NCBI GenBank assembly: GCA_963665735.1
Contig: OY762444.1
Coordinates: 2,108,001 to 2,172,000, forward strand
From: CATOSK01 sp963665735
Lineage (GTDB): Bacteria > Chloroflexota > Dehalococcoidia > Lucifugimonadales > UBA3495
Direction of reading: 5' to 3'
Length of the DNA: 64,000 nucleotides
Part shown: positions 1 to 8,270 of the stretch, one piece after another
Layout of the letters: every line of letters starts with the position of its first letter
How positions within the stretch are numbered: the stretch's first letter is position 1
Notes under the pieces: generated by a model
What the model was told of the DNA's origin: nothing
What the model saw: the letters and a program-made list of their open reading frames with translations, nothing else
Databases searched by the model: none
Position numbers and translations under genes: made by a program

Positions 1-41
1 TAAGGCAAGAATTTTAGATTCTTCGCTGCGCTCAGAATGAC
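1..41. repeat. Truncated right half of a 95-bp palindromic element
   Basis: The window opens inside a repeat. The segment contains AAGAATTTTAGA followed by TTCTTCGCTGCGCTC and ends in ATGAC. This matches the right end of the elements at 20358-20452 and 58529-58625. The left half lies outside the window. Confidence 0.7.
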
Positions 42-79
42 ATGAGAAGGGCCAGGATGACATGGGGGTGCGAGGATGT

Positions 80-104
80 GGATTCCGGCGTAGGCCGGAA
101 TGAC
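80..104. repeat. Single ATTCCGGC hairpin repeat
   Basis: A short perfect inverted repeat, ATTCCGGC-gtag-GCCGGAAT, ending in GAC. The same hairpin recurs as solo copies near 57624, 62161 and 63935 and forms the ends of the 95-bp composite elements. Confidence 0.75.
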
Positions 105-178
105 GGGTTAGGGGCTGGAAGGATGGGTTGAGAGATGGGGAAGGGACTTGGAAGGAGGTTTTTTGGAAGATGTGTGAT

Positions 179-221
179 AAATCCCCTCCCCCTACGAGGG
201 GGAGGGTTAGGGTGGGGGTGG
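179..221 (+). repeat. G-rich hairpin repeat (family 1)
   Basis: A C-rich arm (CCCCTCCCCCT) folds on a G-rich arm (AGGGGGAGGG) and is followed by TTAGGG-TGGGGG. The G-rich part has four G-tracts and fits a G-quadruplex pattern. It lies just beyond the 3' end of the FAD-linked oxidase gene, the usual position for this family in the window. Confidence 0.8.
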
Positions 222-267
222 AATCCCGCTGGGAAAGGAACGAAGAAGGGACTTTCAACACGGTTTC

Positions 268-1656
268 TTAGAGGCCGAGTTTGCCGGGGTTCATTATGTT
301 GGTTGGGTCCAGGGCGCGCTTGAGGGCCAGCATTACTTCCTGGTTGGGGCCGCGCTCGCGGGCCAAGAGGCGGTTGAGCTTGATTCCCGTGCCGTGGCAG
401 TATTCCATGACGCCGCCCATGTCCTGGGCCAAGGTCAACACCCGCTCGACGGCCCGGCCCAACTGCTCCCGGTAGGCGGCGTCGTAGCCCCGGGCGGGAA
501 CCACCATCATGGAAAAAAGTTCGGGGCGGCTCCAGAGGGAGTATTCCACCACCTTGACGCCTTCGGCAGCCAGAATTTCCTCGGCCTGGCAGCGGTAATC
601 CAGAACACGGGAAAGGGGCAGGGCCAAGTGGAGATAGTCGAAACTGCGGCCCCGTTGCCGGCTCCAACGGACTTCCCGGGGTTTGCCCAACGCCGTCCGC
701 TTGTAGTTTTCGCCGGACTCGTGGCGTTCTTCCCAGTATTCCAGCGTCGGGCCGGGGCCGATGTCCTGGCCGTCGAATTGGGCGCAGACCCGCATGGCCC
801 GCTCCAGGGACGCCTGCGCGCCCTCCTTGAAACCCTCAAAAACCAGGTACAGGCGGACGTGGTTGAGTTCTTCGGTCAAGTCCAGCAGCGTGGGGCGGAT
901 TCCCAGGGCCATAAGCTCGGCCACCGCATCGAATCCACGGCTGAAATCGGGGAAACCTACGGCGGCGAATAGCTGGGCTTCGGGCAGTCGGAACACCTTG
1001 ACGGTGGCCTTGGTGATGACGCCAAAGACGCCCTCGGTGCCGATGAAAAGCTGGTTGAGGTTGGGGCCAGTGGAGTTCTTGGGGACGGCCTTGGTGGAAA
1101 TCAGTTGGCCGTTGGGGAGGACGGCTTCCAGGGCAACCACCTGGTCGCCCATCGGCCCGTTGGCAGCCGCGCGGTAGCCGACTCCGTTGGTGGAAATGGT
1201 TCCGGCGACGGTGGCGATGGGGACGCTGTACGGGTCATGGCCGGGCATCAACCCATGTTCGGCCAGGGCGTTGTAAAGGTCTTCCAGCACCAGACCGGCT
1301 TCGACGGTGGCGGTCATGGCCTTGGCGTCAATTTCCAGAATCCGGTTGAGCCGCTTTACGTCCAGAACCAGGCCGCCCTGCACCGGGAGGACGCCGCCCA
1401 TGACGCCGGTGCCGCCGCCGTAGGGAATAACGGGCAGACCTAGTTGGTTGGCGAAGGACACCACCGCCGACACTTCTTCCACCGAACCGGGGCGCACCAC
1501 CACGTCGGCCAGCCGTTGAAAAGCGTCCTCGGAACCGAAGGCCCGGAAGGGAGTCAAGGCGTCTCCGCTGTAACAATCCAAGTCGTATTGGCTCCGCAGC
1601 ACATGAGCGGGGCCGACGATTTTTTCCAGCGACTCTACGGCGGTGGGGTTAATCAT
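268..1656 (-). CDS. FAD-binding oxidase/dehydrogenase (VAO/PCMH family, GlcD-like)
   Basis: A 462-residue protein whose N-terminal half is an FAD_binding_4 (PCMH) domain with the glycine-rich PYGGGTGVMGG loop at residues 78-88. The C-terminal half is a FAD_oxidase_C-type cap ending in an IMNPGK motif, as in glycolate oxidase GlcD, D-lactate dehydrogenase and alkyl-DHAP synthase. These enzymes oxidise 2-hydroxy acids or related substrates using FAD. The CHGTGIKL segment near the C-terminus occupies the place of the family's substrate/FAD-contact histidine region. The substrate cannot be told from sequence. There is no iron-sulfur partner (GlcF) next door, so it may act alone. The ATG start is the first in frame and full length fits the family. 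Confidence 0.88.
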   Translation of the reverse strand: MINPTAVESLEKIVGPAHVLRSQYDLDCYSGDALTPFRAFGSEDAFQRLADVVVRPGSVEEVSAVVSFANQLGLPVIPYGGGTGVMGGVLPVQGGLVLDVKRLNRILEIDAKAMTATVEAGLVLEDLYNALAEHGLMPGHDPYSVPIATVAGTISTNGVGYRAAANGPMGDQVVALEAVLPNGQLISTKAVPKNSTGPNLNQLFIGTEGVFGVITKATVKVFRLPEAQLFAAVGFPDFSRGFDAVAELMALGIRPTLLDLTEELNHVRLYLVFEGFKEGAQASLERAMRVCAQFDGQDIGPGPTLEYWEERHESGENYKRTALGKPREVRWSRQRGRSFDYLHLALPLSRVLDYRCQAEEILAAEGVKVVEYSLWSRPELFSMMVVPARGYDAAYREQLGRAVERVLTLAQDMGGVMEYCHGTGIKLNRLLARERGPNQEVMLALKRALDPTNIMNPGKLGL

Positions 1657-1688
1657 GGTTGGTTATGGTTGGGTGTTGGCAAGGGTAT

Positions 1689-1730
1689 CACCCCCACCCT
1701 AACCCTCCCCCTACCAGGGGGAGGGGATTT
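1689..1730 (-). repeat. G-rich hairpin repeat (family 1), reverse orientation
   Basis: Same element as at 179-221 in the opposite orientation. It fills most of the gap between cysS and the FAD-linked oxidase gene. Confidence 0.8.
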
Positions 1731-1795
1731 ATCACACACTCTCCAAGAGGGGGAGGGAGATCCATAAACGGCGGCGGGCGGTACAAGCGCTGGAA

Positions 1796-3172
1796 TCAAG
1801 GGCGGGGTTGGCGCTGCCATAGGGTGCCTTGGGGGGTGTCTTCCAGGACGATGCCCTGGTCGGCCAAGCCGTCGCGGATGCGGTCGGCCAGCTCAAACTG
1901 GCGGGCTTTTCGCAACTCGGCGCGGGTGTCCAGCAGCATCTGGATAAAGGGCTGGGCGGAAAGCAGGTCGCCGGTTGACGAATCTCTTTCCTCAAAGGTG
2001 ATGCCCAGGATGCCGGCCAGACTTCGCAGGGAGTCCTGGGCTTCGTGGACTTGAAGCCCGGTTTCCTGGCTGCGGTTGATTTCCCGGGCCAGGTCGAAAA
2101 GGGCGGCTATGGCCTGGGGGGTGTTCAGGTCGTTGTCCATTGCAGCGTTGAACCGTTGTACGAAGGGCTGGGCGTCCAGCGGTTCCCCTGCGGCGTCGCT
2201 GGGCCGCAGGGCGTGGCGGAACCGCTCCATGCTGCGCTCCATCGCGGCGGCGCCCTCTTCGGTGTAGGCCAACGGGCTGCGGTAGTGGGAGCTTAGGAAG
2301 TAGAGGCGGAGAGAGTCGGGGCTGTGCTTGGCCAGGGCTTCTTCGGCGGAAACCAGGTTGCCCAGGGACTTGCTCATCTTGTCGTTGCCGAACTGGAGCA
2401 GGCCGTTGTGAATCCAGTAGCGGGCGAAGGGCTGCCGTCCGGTAAAGGCTTCGCTCTGGGCGATTTCGTTTTCGTGGTGGGGGAACACCAAGTCCTGCCC
2501 GCCGCCGTGGATGTCCAGGGGGTCGCCCAAGCGGTCGAGGGACATGGCGGTACATTCGATATGCCAGCCCGGACGGCCTAGCCCCCAGGGGCTTTCCCAA
2601 GCGGGTTCGCCGGGCTTGGCCCCTTTCCAAAGGGCGAAATCCATCGGGTGTTCCTTGTCTTCGTCCACCTGCACGCGGGCGCCGGCAATCATTCCTTCCA
2701 GGGAGCGGTGGCTGAGCTTGCCGTAATCTTCGCTGCGGTTGACGCGGAAATAAACGTCGCCGCCGGCGGGGTAGGCGAAACCTTTTTCCACCAGGCCCTT
2801 GATGGTCTTGATGATGCCGGGGATTTCCTGGGTGGCCCGGGGGTAGGCGTGGGCGCGCTGGATGTTGAGGGCGTCCATCGCGCCGAAAAAGTCCTCGATG
2901 TAACGCTCGACCAGGGAATCTTCGGTGACGCCCTCGTCCTGGGCGCGCTGGATAATCTTGTCGTCAATGTCGGTGAAGTTCTGGATGTGGTTGACCTGGT
3001 AGCCGATGTGTTCCAGGTAGCGGCGCAAAACGTCGAAAACGACGTAGCTGAGGGCGTGGCCGACATGGGTGGAAGAATAAGGGGTAACGCCGCAGACGTA
3101 CATCTTGACGGTGTTGCCGTCGGCAGGAACGAACTCTTCTTCCTGGCCGGTCAGGGTGTTGTATAGTCTCAT
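1796..3172 (-). CDS. cysS: Cysteine--tRNA ligase
   Basis: Class I aminoacyl-tRNA synthetase that charges tRNA-Cys. The 458-residue length is normal for the family. The HIGH-type signature reads HVGH at residues 36-39 and KMSKS is intact at 265-269. The zinc ligands expected for CysRS are visible: C27 in MYVCG, C207 in GWHIEC, and H232/E234 in PHHENE. It is the last gene of the minus-strand PIN/TRAM-ispD-RT-ispF-cysS run, about 60 bp after ispF. The start ATG at 3172 precedes RLYNTLT, the usual beginning of CysRS. Confidence 0.97.
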   Translation of the reverse strand: MRLYNTLTGQEEEFVPADGNTVKMYVCGVTPYSSTHVGHALSYVVFDVLRRYLEHIGYQVNHIQNFTDIDDKIIQRAQDEGVTEDSLVERYIEDFFGAMDALNIQRAHAYPRATQEIPGIIKTIKGLVEKGFAYPAGGDVYFRVNRSEDYGKLSHRSLEGMIAGARVQVDEDKEHPMDFALWKGAKPGEPAWESPWGLGRPGWHIECTAMSLDRLGDPLDIHGGGQDLVFPHHENEIAQSEAFTGRQPFARYWIHNGLLQFGNDKMSKSLGNLVSAEEALAKHSPDSLRLYFLSSHYRSPLAYTEEGAAAMERSMERFRHALRPSDAAGEPLDAQPFVQRFNAAMDNDLNTPQAIAALFDLAREINRSQETGLQVHEAQDSLRSLAGILGITFEERDSSTGDLLSAQPFIQMLLDTRAELRKARQFELADRIRDGLADQGIVLEDTPQGTLWQRQPRP

Positions 3173-3231
3173 GCTGCTCTATTCGGGCGGCCCGGCGGCG
3201 GGCCGTGACCTGTCAAGAAGCCCCAACCCGG

Positions 3232-3717
3232 TCAGGGGTTGGAGAAGAGGGCGGCAACGGCGCAGGCGGCGATGCCTTCCTCGCGTCCGATGAAACCCAG
3301 GTAATCGGTGGTGGTGACTTTGACGCTTACCTGTTCCGGGGATATGGCAAGGGTGTCGGCCAAGTTGTCCCGCATTTGGGCCAGGTGAGGGCCAAGACGG
3401 GGCCTTTGCGCCAGTATTGTAGCATCAACGTTGGAGATGCGCCAACCGGCGGCGGCCACCAGGTCGGAGACGCGGGCCAGCAGGATAAGGCTGGAAATGT
3501 CCTTGTATTGGGGGTCGCTGGAAGGGAAATGAACCCCCTTGTCGCCCAGGTTGGCCGCGCCCAGCAGGGCATCCATGACGGCGTGGGTCAAGGCGTCGCC
3601 GTCGCTGTGTCCCTCCAGCCCCCGGTCGTGGGGGACGGCAACGCCGCCGATGACCAAGGGCCGGCCCGTGGCAAGCCCATGGGCGTCAAAGCCCATGCCG
3701 ATTCTAAAGTTGGCCAC
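3232..3717 (-). CDS. ispF: 2-C-methyl-D-erythritol 2,4-cyclodiphosphate synthase
   Basis: The fifth enzyme of the non-mevalonate (MEP) isoprenoid pathway, which cyclises CDP-ME 2-phosphate with loss of CMP. The 161 residues cover the whole family. Metal-binding residues are visible in GFDAH near the N-terminus and EGHSDGD near residue 36-42, and the C-terminal TTTDYLGFIGREEGIAA segment is the family signature. Its start lies only 12 bp after the stop codon of the reverse transcriptase gene, so it is probably read from the same transcript. It is normally adjacent to ispD, but here the RT gene separates them. Confidence 0.97.
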   Translation of the reverse strand: MANFRIGMGFDAHGLATGRPLVIGGVAVPHDRGLEGHSDGDALTHAVMDALLGAANLGDKGVHFPSSDPQYKDISSLILLARVSDLVAAAGWRISNVDATILAQRPRLGPHLAQMRDNLADTLAISPEQVSVKVTTTDYLGFIGREEGIAACAVAALFSNP

Positions 3718-3729
3718 GAAATCCTTGTT

Positions 3730-5328
3730 TCAAATCGCTGAGCCAGAGGATTGTTTTCTGACCCCGCTGGCAACCAAGCCGTACAACGGTTTTTGGTTCC
3801 CCCAATATCCTAGAAGTACTTGCCGTTCTTCCTTACCGAAGAACATCGTGGAAAGGATCATGGCACTGCGAACATGGTCTGAATTCTCAGAACCCCAGTG
3901 GCTCCTTAAATTAGACCGGGAAGGGGCCCCTCCAAATTTCCCTATCAGTAGGGCACAGGCCGCTCGGAGTTCGTTGCTTCGCTGAGGATCAGTGAGTATT
4001 CCTAGAGCTTTGTTGACAGTACTTGTGGGAATCGTTTCGGCCGACAGCAAAGCCGCGATTGGCCACTGTAATTCCCAATCGTAAACGCATTGATCCCGTT
4101 CAATGAAATTGCATAGCCGTTTCTGGACTTGGTTGTCACCGTGTATGAATTTTGAGATGTACTTACAGTAGGAACGGGTCAAATGAGGGCGGTTCCCAAG
4201 CTCTGACAGGACTATGTCGACTGCCAAGTCCGAGGCAATATGGCCTAGTGCGCCGAGACAGAAGTTATCCATTTGGTCACGTTTGGCACCGGTCACCTGA
4301 ACTCGGGAATCCCACAATTTTTCAATTGCCAAAAGTTCAATCGCCGGTTCCAATTCGTACCCTTCCTCGTCTGCAAATTCCTCCCAAGGGTCCAAGAACC
4401 CGTAGGATGGAAAAAAGTCGACCTCATCAAATATCTCAATGACTTCTTGACGAGCGTTTTCGAACAACGTGTCTAATTCCGTGTGTTCGTGTATCAGTTC
4501 TTGGACCGTAACTATCTTGCTTTTCGACTCGTTAAGGTCCAAGCCGATTGTTCTCAAGAATTGGCAGATTGGCGCGAGGCTAACGCGAGCATCGCGTTCA
4601 GCCCGGTAAAACAATACCAGGTCATCCACATATCTTAGTGATTGAATACCGCGAGATGCTAAATATGTATCTAGGGTGCTCAGGTAGAAGTTCCCTAGCA
4701 AGTCCGAAGGATACAGACCTTGGGGGATTCCGTACGAAAATCGCCCGCTCCAATTTTCTAGCAAATGTTTTACTAGTACGGTGATCAATGGTTGAGGAAC
4801 TTGTGATTCCGTCAAAAGGTTTTCCAAGACGTGGTGGTTTAGGTGGACAAAATAAGAGGTGATGTCAATGGTCGCAGCATGGGTGAATTGGCCACATTCT
4901 GCGTTGCTGGTAATCGCTGTCTTAAATTCTTGGTACGAATCCCCTCTCGATTGAAACATTTGGAATGACGGATCTGAATCCAGAAGGCGATAGCTGAAAA
5001 CACGACTGTCGTCTAACTGGTTGTCCACTGTGTGAGCCAAGCAGTCTGATATAGCTTGATAAAGCAATCTATCCGCTGGGTACAAGATTGAACCCGGCCG
5101 AGTCATACCACTCGATTTCGGAACTTCTGAGGTAATCAAAGAATCCGGGCGGAAAGTGCCCGCCTTGAGCTGCCCAATTAACTGATCCCACAGTTCGTCA
5201 GGGACGTAATCGAAAATCAGTTTGTATTGAGGTGCAAATATGAAATCGCTTTGTATGTCGGTCAACACACGGCCAATCGCTTTTTCTTTGTTGAGAGAAC
5301 TAATGATTGCCGGGTTCAATCCAACCAT
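3730..5328 (-). CDS. Reverse transcriptase of the defence-associated (Abi/UG-like) type
   Basis: A 532-residue RNA-directed DNA polymerase. Motif A is the D155-ITSYF segment, motif B is GIPQG-LYPSD at about 200-209, motif C is YVDD at 233-236, and motif D (LDLNESKSKIV) follows at about 263-273. The polymerase palm occupies about residues 60-280. The remaining 250 residues are helical and lack a recognisable maturase (X), endonuclease or thumb domain of group II intron RTs. An RT core with a long helical C-terminal extension is the layout of AbiA/AbiK/Abi-P2 and the unknown-group RTs now called DRTs. No retron msr/msd, DGR template repeat or intron RNA is apparent nearby. The gene is AT-richer than its neighbours and sits exactly between ispD (33 bp upstream) and ispF (12 bp downstream), so it looks acquired and probably uses the host operon promoter. 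The exact subclass is not assigned. Confidence 0.85.
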   Translation of the reverse strand: MVGLNPAIISSLNKEKAIGRVLTDIQSDFIFAPQYKLIFDYVPDELWDQLIGQLKAGTFRPDSLITSEVPKSSGMTRPGSILYPADRLLYQAISDCLAHTVDNQLDDSRVFSYRLLDSDPSFQMFQSRGDSYQEFKTAITSNAECGQFTHAATIDITSYFVHLNHHVLENLLTESQVPQPLITVLVKHLLENWSGRFSYGIPQGLYPSDLLGNFYLSTLDTYLASRGIQSLRYVDDLVLFYRAERDARVSLAPICQFLRTIGLDLNESKSKIVTVQELIHEHTELDTLFENARQEVIEIFDEVDFFPSYGFLDPWEEFADEEGYELEPAIELLAIEKLWDSRVQVTGAKRDQMDNFCLGALGHIASDLAVDIVLSELGNRPHLTRSYCKYISKFIHGDNQVQKRLCNFIERDQCVYDWELQWPIAALLSAETIPTSTVNKALGILTDPQRSNELRAACALLIGKFGGAPSRSNLRSHWGSENSDHVRSAMILSTMFFGKEERQVLLGYWGNQKPLYGLVASGVRKQSSGSAI

Positions 5329-5361
5329 GAGCTCGGACCCTCTATGTCGCGTAGCAGTATT

Positions 5362-6081
5362 TTATCGTCCCTCGGCGCCGTCCAACAACCCGGCGACCAA
5401 CGTAAGGTCTTCGGGGGTGGTTACTTTCAGGTTGGCGTAGGAGCCGAGGAACATTTTTACCGGGTGGCCCAGGGTCTCTACCATCGCCGCATCGTCGGTT
5501 ACGTCCTGGGTACAACGGCGGTGGGCCTCCATGAGCAGGGCATAGTCAAAGACCTGGGGAGTCTGGGCAGCCCACAGTTTTTCCCGCGGCGGGGTTCCAG
5601 CCACCAGGTCGTTGTCGCCAACCACCTTGATGGTGTCCTTGACCGGCACGCCGGCGACGGCGGCGCGTGATTGGCGGGCGGCGGCCAGTCCCCGTTCCAG
5701 GATGTCGGCGGACAAGCAAGGGCGGGCGCCGTCATGCACCATTACCCATTGGCAGGGCCGCAGGGATTCAAGGCCGCAGCGCACCGAGTCCTGGCGACGT
5801 TCCCCGCCGGGGCAGACTTGGGTTACTTTGTCCAGCCCGTAACGGCGGAGGATTTCGCGGCCAACGTCCAGGCTTTGCGCCGACAACACCAGCGCCACCT
5901 CGTCCACCAACTCCGAAGTCTGGAAGTGAGACAGGGTATGAACGATGAGGGGGATTCCGTGGACGGGGGAGAAAATCTTGTCCACGCCGGCCATACGGCT
6001 GCTTTGGCCGGCGGCGACTACCACCGCACCCACCCGGCCGGGGGCCTCCGGTTCAACGGGTGGGCCGGATTCCAGGGGCAT
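5362..6081 (-). CDS. ispD: 2-C-methyl-D-erythritol 4-phosphate cytidylyltransferase
   Basis: The third MEP-pathway enzyme, coupling CTP with MEP to form CDP-ME. The 239-residue protein has the nucleotide-binding loop AAGQSSRM near residue 23-30 with a following lysine, and the VMVHDGARP motif typical of IspD. It begins 6 bp after the PIN/TRAM gene and is followed by the RT gene instead of ispF. The first 15 or so residues (MPLESGPPVEPEAPG) precede the conserved core, so a later start is possible, although no better start codon with a ribosome binding site is obvious. Confidence 0.95.
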   Translation of the reverse strand: MPLESGPPVEPEAPGRVGAVVVAAGQSSRMAGVDKIFSPVHGIPLIVHTLSHFQTSELVDEVALVLSAQSLDVGREILRRYGLDKVTQVCPGGERRQDSVRCGLESLRPCQWVMVHDGARPCLSADILERGLAAARQSRAAVAGVPVKDTIKVVGDNDLVAGTPPREKLWAAQTPQVFDYALLMEAHRRCTQDVTDDAAMVETLGHPVKMFLGSYANLKVTTPEDLTLVAGLLDGAEGR

Positions 6082-6087
6082 GAGACC

Positions 6088-7146
6088 TTAGTTGTTGCGG
6101 CACTGGGCGAAGATAATCCGCCCGGCGGCGGTTTGCAGGACGCGGGTAACTACTACGTCGTGGGAGGCGTTGATGTAACGCCGTCCGCCCTCGACGACCA
6201 CCATAGTGCCGTCGTCCAGGTAGGCGACGCCCTGACCGGGTTCCTTGCCTTCCTGCACGATGTCAACGCGCAGTTCCTCACCGGGCAGGACGATGGACTT
6301 GAGGGCATTGGCCAGTTCGTTGACGTTCAGGACCTGGACTTCCTGCAACTCGGCGACGCGGTTCAGGTTGAAGTCGGTGGTCAGGATGGGGACTTTCATG
6401 GAACGGGCCAGGTGGACCAGTTCGGAGTCAACTTCGTTGCTGTGGGCCACGCCAACGTCCAGGACTTCCAGGGATATGCGTTCTTCGCGGCGGAGACGGC
6501 CCAGGACTTCCAGGCCGCGGCGTCCGCGGTTGCGGCGCAAGGGGTCGCTGGAGTCGGCGATGTGGCGAAGTTCGTCCAGCACAAAACGGGGAACCACCAG
6601 GACGCCCTCAACAAACCCGGTGGCGGTCAGGTCGGCGATGCGCCCGTCAATAATGGCGCTGGTGTCCACCAGGATGGCGCCGCTGCGCTGGGGAGTGGCG
6701 GCGCGACTGGCGGCGGGGCGGTCTTGCAGGTTGGGAAAGGCGGTCTGCATATCGCGAGAACGCTGGACGCCCAGGGCAGTGCCCATGATGCCCAGAGTGA
6801 CGATGACGATGAGGGGCAACGCCAGACCCATCCAACCGTCCAGGGTGTACAGGGGGATGGCCAGCAGGGAGGCGATTACGAGGCCAACCAATAGTCCGAT
6901 AATGGCGGATATGAGCGTAGAGGCGGGCAGGCCGTTGAAATAGTCAACGCCTTTATGAAGGGGCTTTAACGTGATGTAGGGGGTCACCAGGGCGCCCAGG
7001 GGAACGCCGGTCAGGGCCAGCGCCAAGCCCCAGGGCCAAAGCCTTTCCTGTCCGGTGGACATTTCCGACACCAGACGTCCCAACCGCCAACCCAGAACGC
7101 CGAATCCGCCCGCGCCCATGACCCGGAGCGTCCAGACTTCTAACAC
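6088..7146 (-). CDS. PIN/TRAM domain membrane protein (YacL-like)
   Basis: 352 residues beginning with a GTG codon behind a GGAGG site. The N-terminal third contains about four hydrophobic segments, consistent with a membrane anchor. A PIN ribonuclease-fold domain follows (about 155-275), starting ILVDTSAIIDGR with its acidic residues and ending in LTTDFNLNRVA. A C-terminal TRAM domain (about 285-345) probably binds RNA. This YacL-type architecture is common just upstream of ispD in Chloroflexota and Firmicutes. The role is thought to be RNA cleavage or processing at the membrane, but no specific target is known. It is the first gene of the operon. Confidence 0.92.
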   Translation of the reverse strand: MLEVWTLRVMGAGGFGVLGWRLGRLVSEMSTGQERLWPWGLALALTGVPLGALVTPYITLKPLHKGVDYFNGLPASTLISAIIGLLVGLVIASLLAIPLYTLDGWMGLALPLIVIVTLGIMGTALGVQRSRDMQTAFPNLQDRPAASRAATPQRSGAILVDTSAIIDGRIADLTATGFVEGVLVVPRFVLDELRHIADSSDPLRRNRGRRGLEVLGRLRREERISLEVLDVGVAHSNEVDSELVHLARSMKVPILTTDFNLNRVAELQEVQVLNVNELANALKSIVLPGEELRVDIVQEGKEPGQGVAYLDDGTMVVVEGGRRYINASHDVVVTRVLQTAAGRIIFAQCRNN

Positions 7147-7161
7147 GCCGGTTGCCTCCTC

Positions 7162-7172
7162 TCTATACTATG
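7162..7172 (-). promoter_or_regulatory. Candidate -10 region of the PIN/TRAM-ispD-RT-ispF-cysS operon
   Basis: On the minus strand the 20 bases before the GGAGGCAACC ribosome binding site read CATAGTATAGAG, an AT-rich -10-like hexamer close to the first gene. No clear -35 hexamer was found, so this is a weak call. Confidence 0.35.
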
Positions 7173-7379
7173 TTGCTATGTTTCCGTGGGTGGTCGGGTT
7201 GTGTTCAACGCTGGATTTAAGGATTTTTCGGTTTTGTCGGTGCAACGAAAGGGTAAGGGGAATCCATTGGGCGGGGAAAGGGCCGCCTGCGTTGAGAGGA
7301 TAACATAAATTACGATAACGCGGTAGTTGTTGACGTTTAGGGGCAGGGCCTTTCCATTTTCATTCCGCGGCCCAAGTAT

Positions 7380-7498
7380 GTAATTCTGAGCGTAGCGAAG
7401 AATCTAAGATTCTTGCCTTAGCCAACCCTGCCCTGAGCATAGCCGAAGGGGTCGCCTTACCCGTAGGATTTTAGACCCTTCACTTCGTTCAGGGTAAC
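7380..7498. repeat. 95-bp-type palindromic element carrying a 24-bp insert
   Basis: The ends (GTAATTCTGAGCG and TTCGTTCAGGGTAAC) and the internal AAGAATCTAAGATTCTT and GGATTTTAGACC segments match the elements at 20358 and 58529. The total is 119 bp. The extra 24 bp (7427-7450, CCTGCCC...GAAGGG) is the same module that interrupts other repeats at 20255 and 62062. Confidence 0.65.
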
Positions 7499-7642
7499 AT
7501 TGGGTATTTCATGGCAACAATCGAAAGACCCTGCGTTTGGGAGGGTTGGGTTGTGCGGGTTGGGGATTGGGACTAAGATACTTGTCGCCGGGGGCTGGGC
7601 CGTCCGGCTGGTTTCCTATTTTTCCGTCCGGGGTGTCGCGTT

Positions 7643-8155
7643 ATGCCGCTTTCATTGGCCGACCTGGATGCCATGACCATCGAAGAAGCCCAGGCTCTGA
7701 CCTTCAGCCAGCGGGACGAACTGCTGGACTTGATTATCGAGGCGGGGCGTCACCAGTCCACCGACATGATTTCCTACCGCAACGGCCTTTATTGCGATTA
7801 CTTTGAAGAGGACTTGACGCGGATGTTGAAGGTCAAGGCGGTCAAAGTCCTCTGCCGGGGGACCACCTCTTCCGGGTTTGACGGCGTGGTGGTGGGAGAA
7901 ACCGACGCGGAGCAGTACCGGGCCTGCCTGAACCACGTCAACGTGACGCTGGAAGCGGCGGCCACCGGATTCAGCCGGGTGGTGACGCTGGTGGTGTTTC
8001 TGACCAACATGGACAACTGGCCGCTGTTCAACGAAATTTACCGGGAGTTCATCCCCAACCCGCCCTGCCGGGCCGTCATCGGCACCACGGCGCTGGCGCA
8101 GAAACCGATTTCCATAGAGATTGTGGAGTGCATCGCGTATAAGGCGCTGCCCTGA
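7643..8155 (+). CDS. RidA/YjgF-family protein with an N-terminal extension
   Basis: 170 residues. The C-terminal 100 residues match the Rid (YjgF/YER057c/UK114) fold: a Q/N-V-N-LEAAATGFSRVV helix, a VFLTNMDNWPLFNEIYREF segment and the PPCRAVIG strand holding the conserved arginine that binds the substrate carboxylate. RidA proteins hydrolyse reactive enamine/imine intermediates. About 60 extra N-terminal residues (TIEEAQALTFSQRDELLDLI...) are not part of the usual 125-residue family member, and the first Rid strand looks degenerate, so the activity is uncertain. The ATG at 7643 is the first in frame. Confidence 0.8.
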   Translation: MPLSLADLDAMTIEEAQALTFSQRDELLDLIIEAGRHQSTDMISYRNGLYCDYFEEDLTRMLKVKAVKVLCRGTTSSGFDGVVVGETDAEQYRACLNHVNVTLEAAATGFSRVVTLVVFLTNMDNWPLFNEIYREFIPNPPCRAVIGTTALAQKPISIEIVECIAYKALP

Positions 8156-8270
8156 CCCGGCGGCGTTCCTTGTTAGGTGGTCTGGCTGTTCGGCAGCGGT
8201 AGGGTGGATTCCCGCTTTCGCGCAGGGAAGGGCCATTTGGCTTGCTTGAAGGTACTGTCGCTGCCTGTAC

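Larger units (their letters stand above)
7147..7642. other. Gene-free stretch with nested repeats
   Basis: This is the divergent region between the PIN/TRAM operon and the RidA-like gene. No coding region is supported. It contains a disrupted 95-bp-type element (7380-7498) and otherwise unremarkable sequence that probably carries both promoters. Confidence 0.6.

Noticed and set aside
32..667. A 211-residue open frame at the window start
   Set aside because: Runs through repeats and the antisense of the FAD-linked oxidase; proline- and arginine-rich without a family.
3730..5328. Group II intron or retron
   Set aside because: No maturase X/En domain and no msr/msd- or intron-like RNA structure could be recognised around the gene; flanking gaps are only 33 and 12 bases.
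5671..6894. A 407-residue open frame on the plus strand
   Set aside because: Shadow of ispD and the PIN/TRAM gene.
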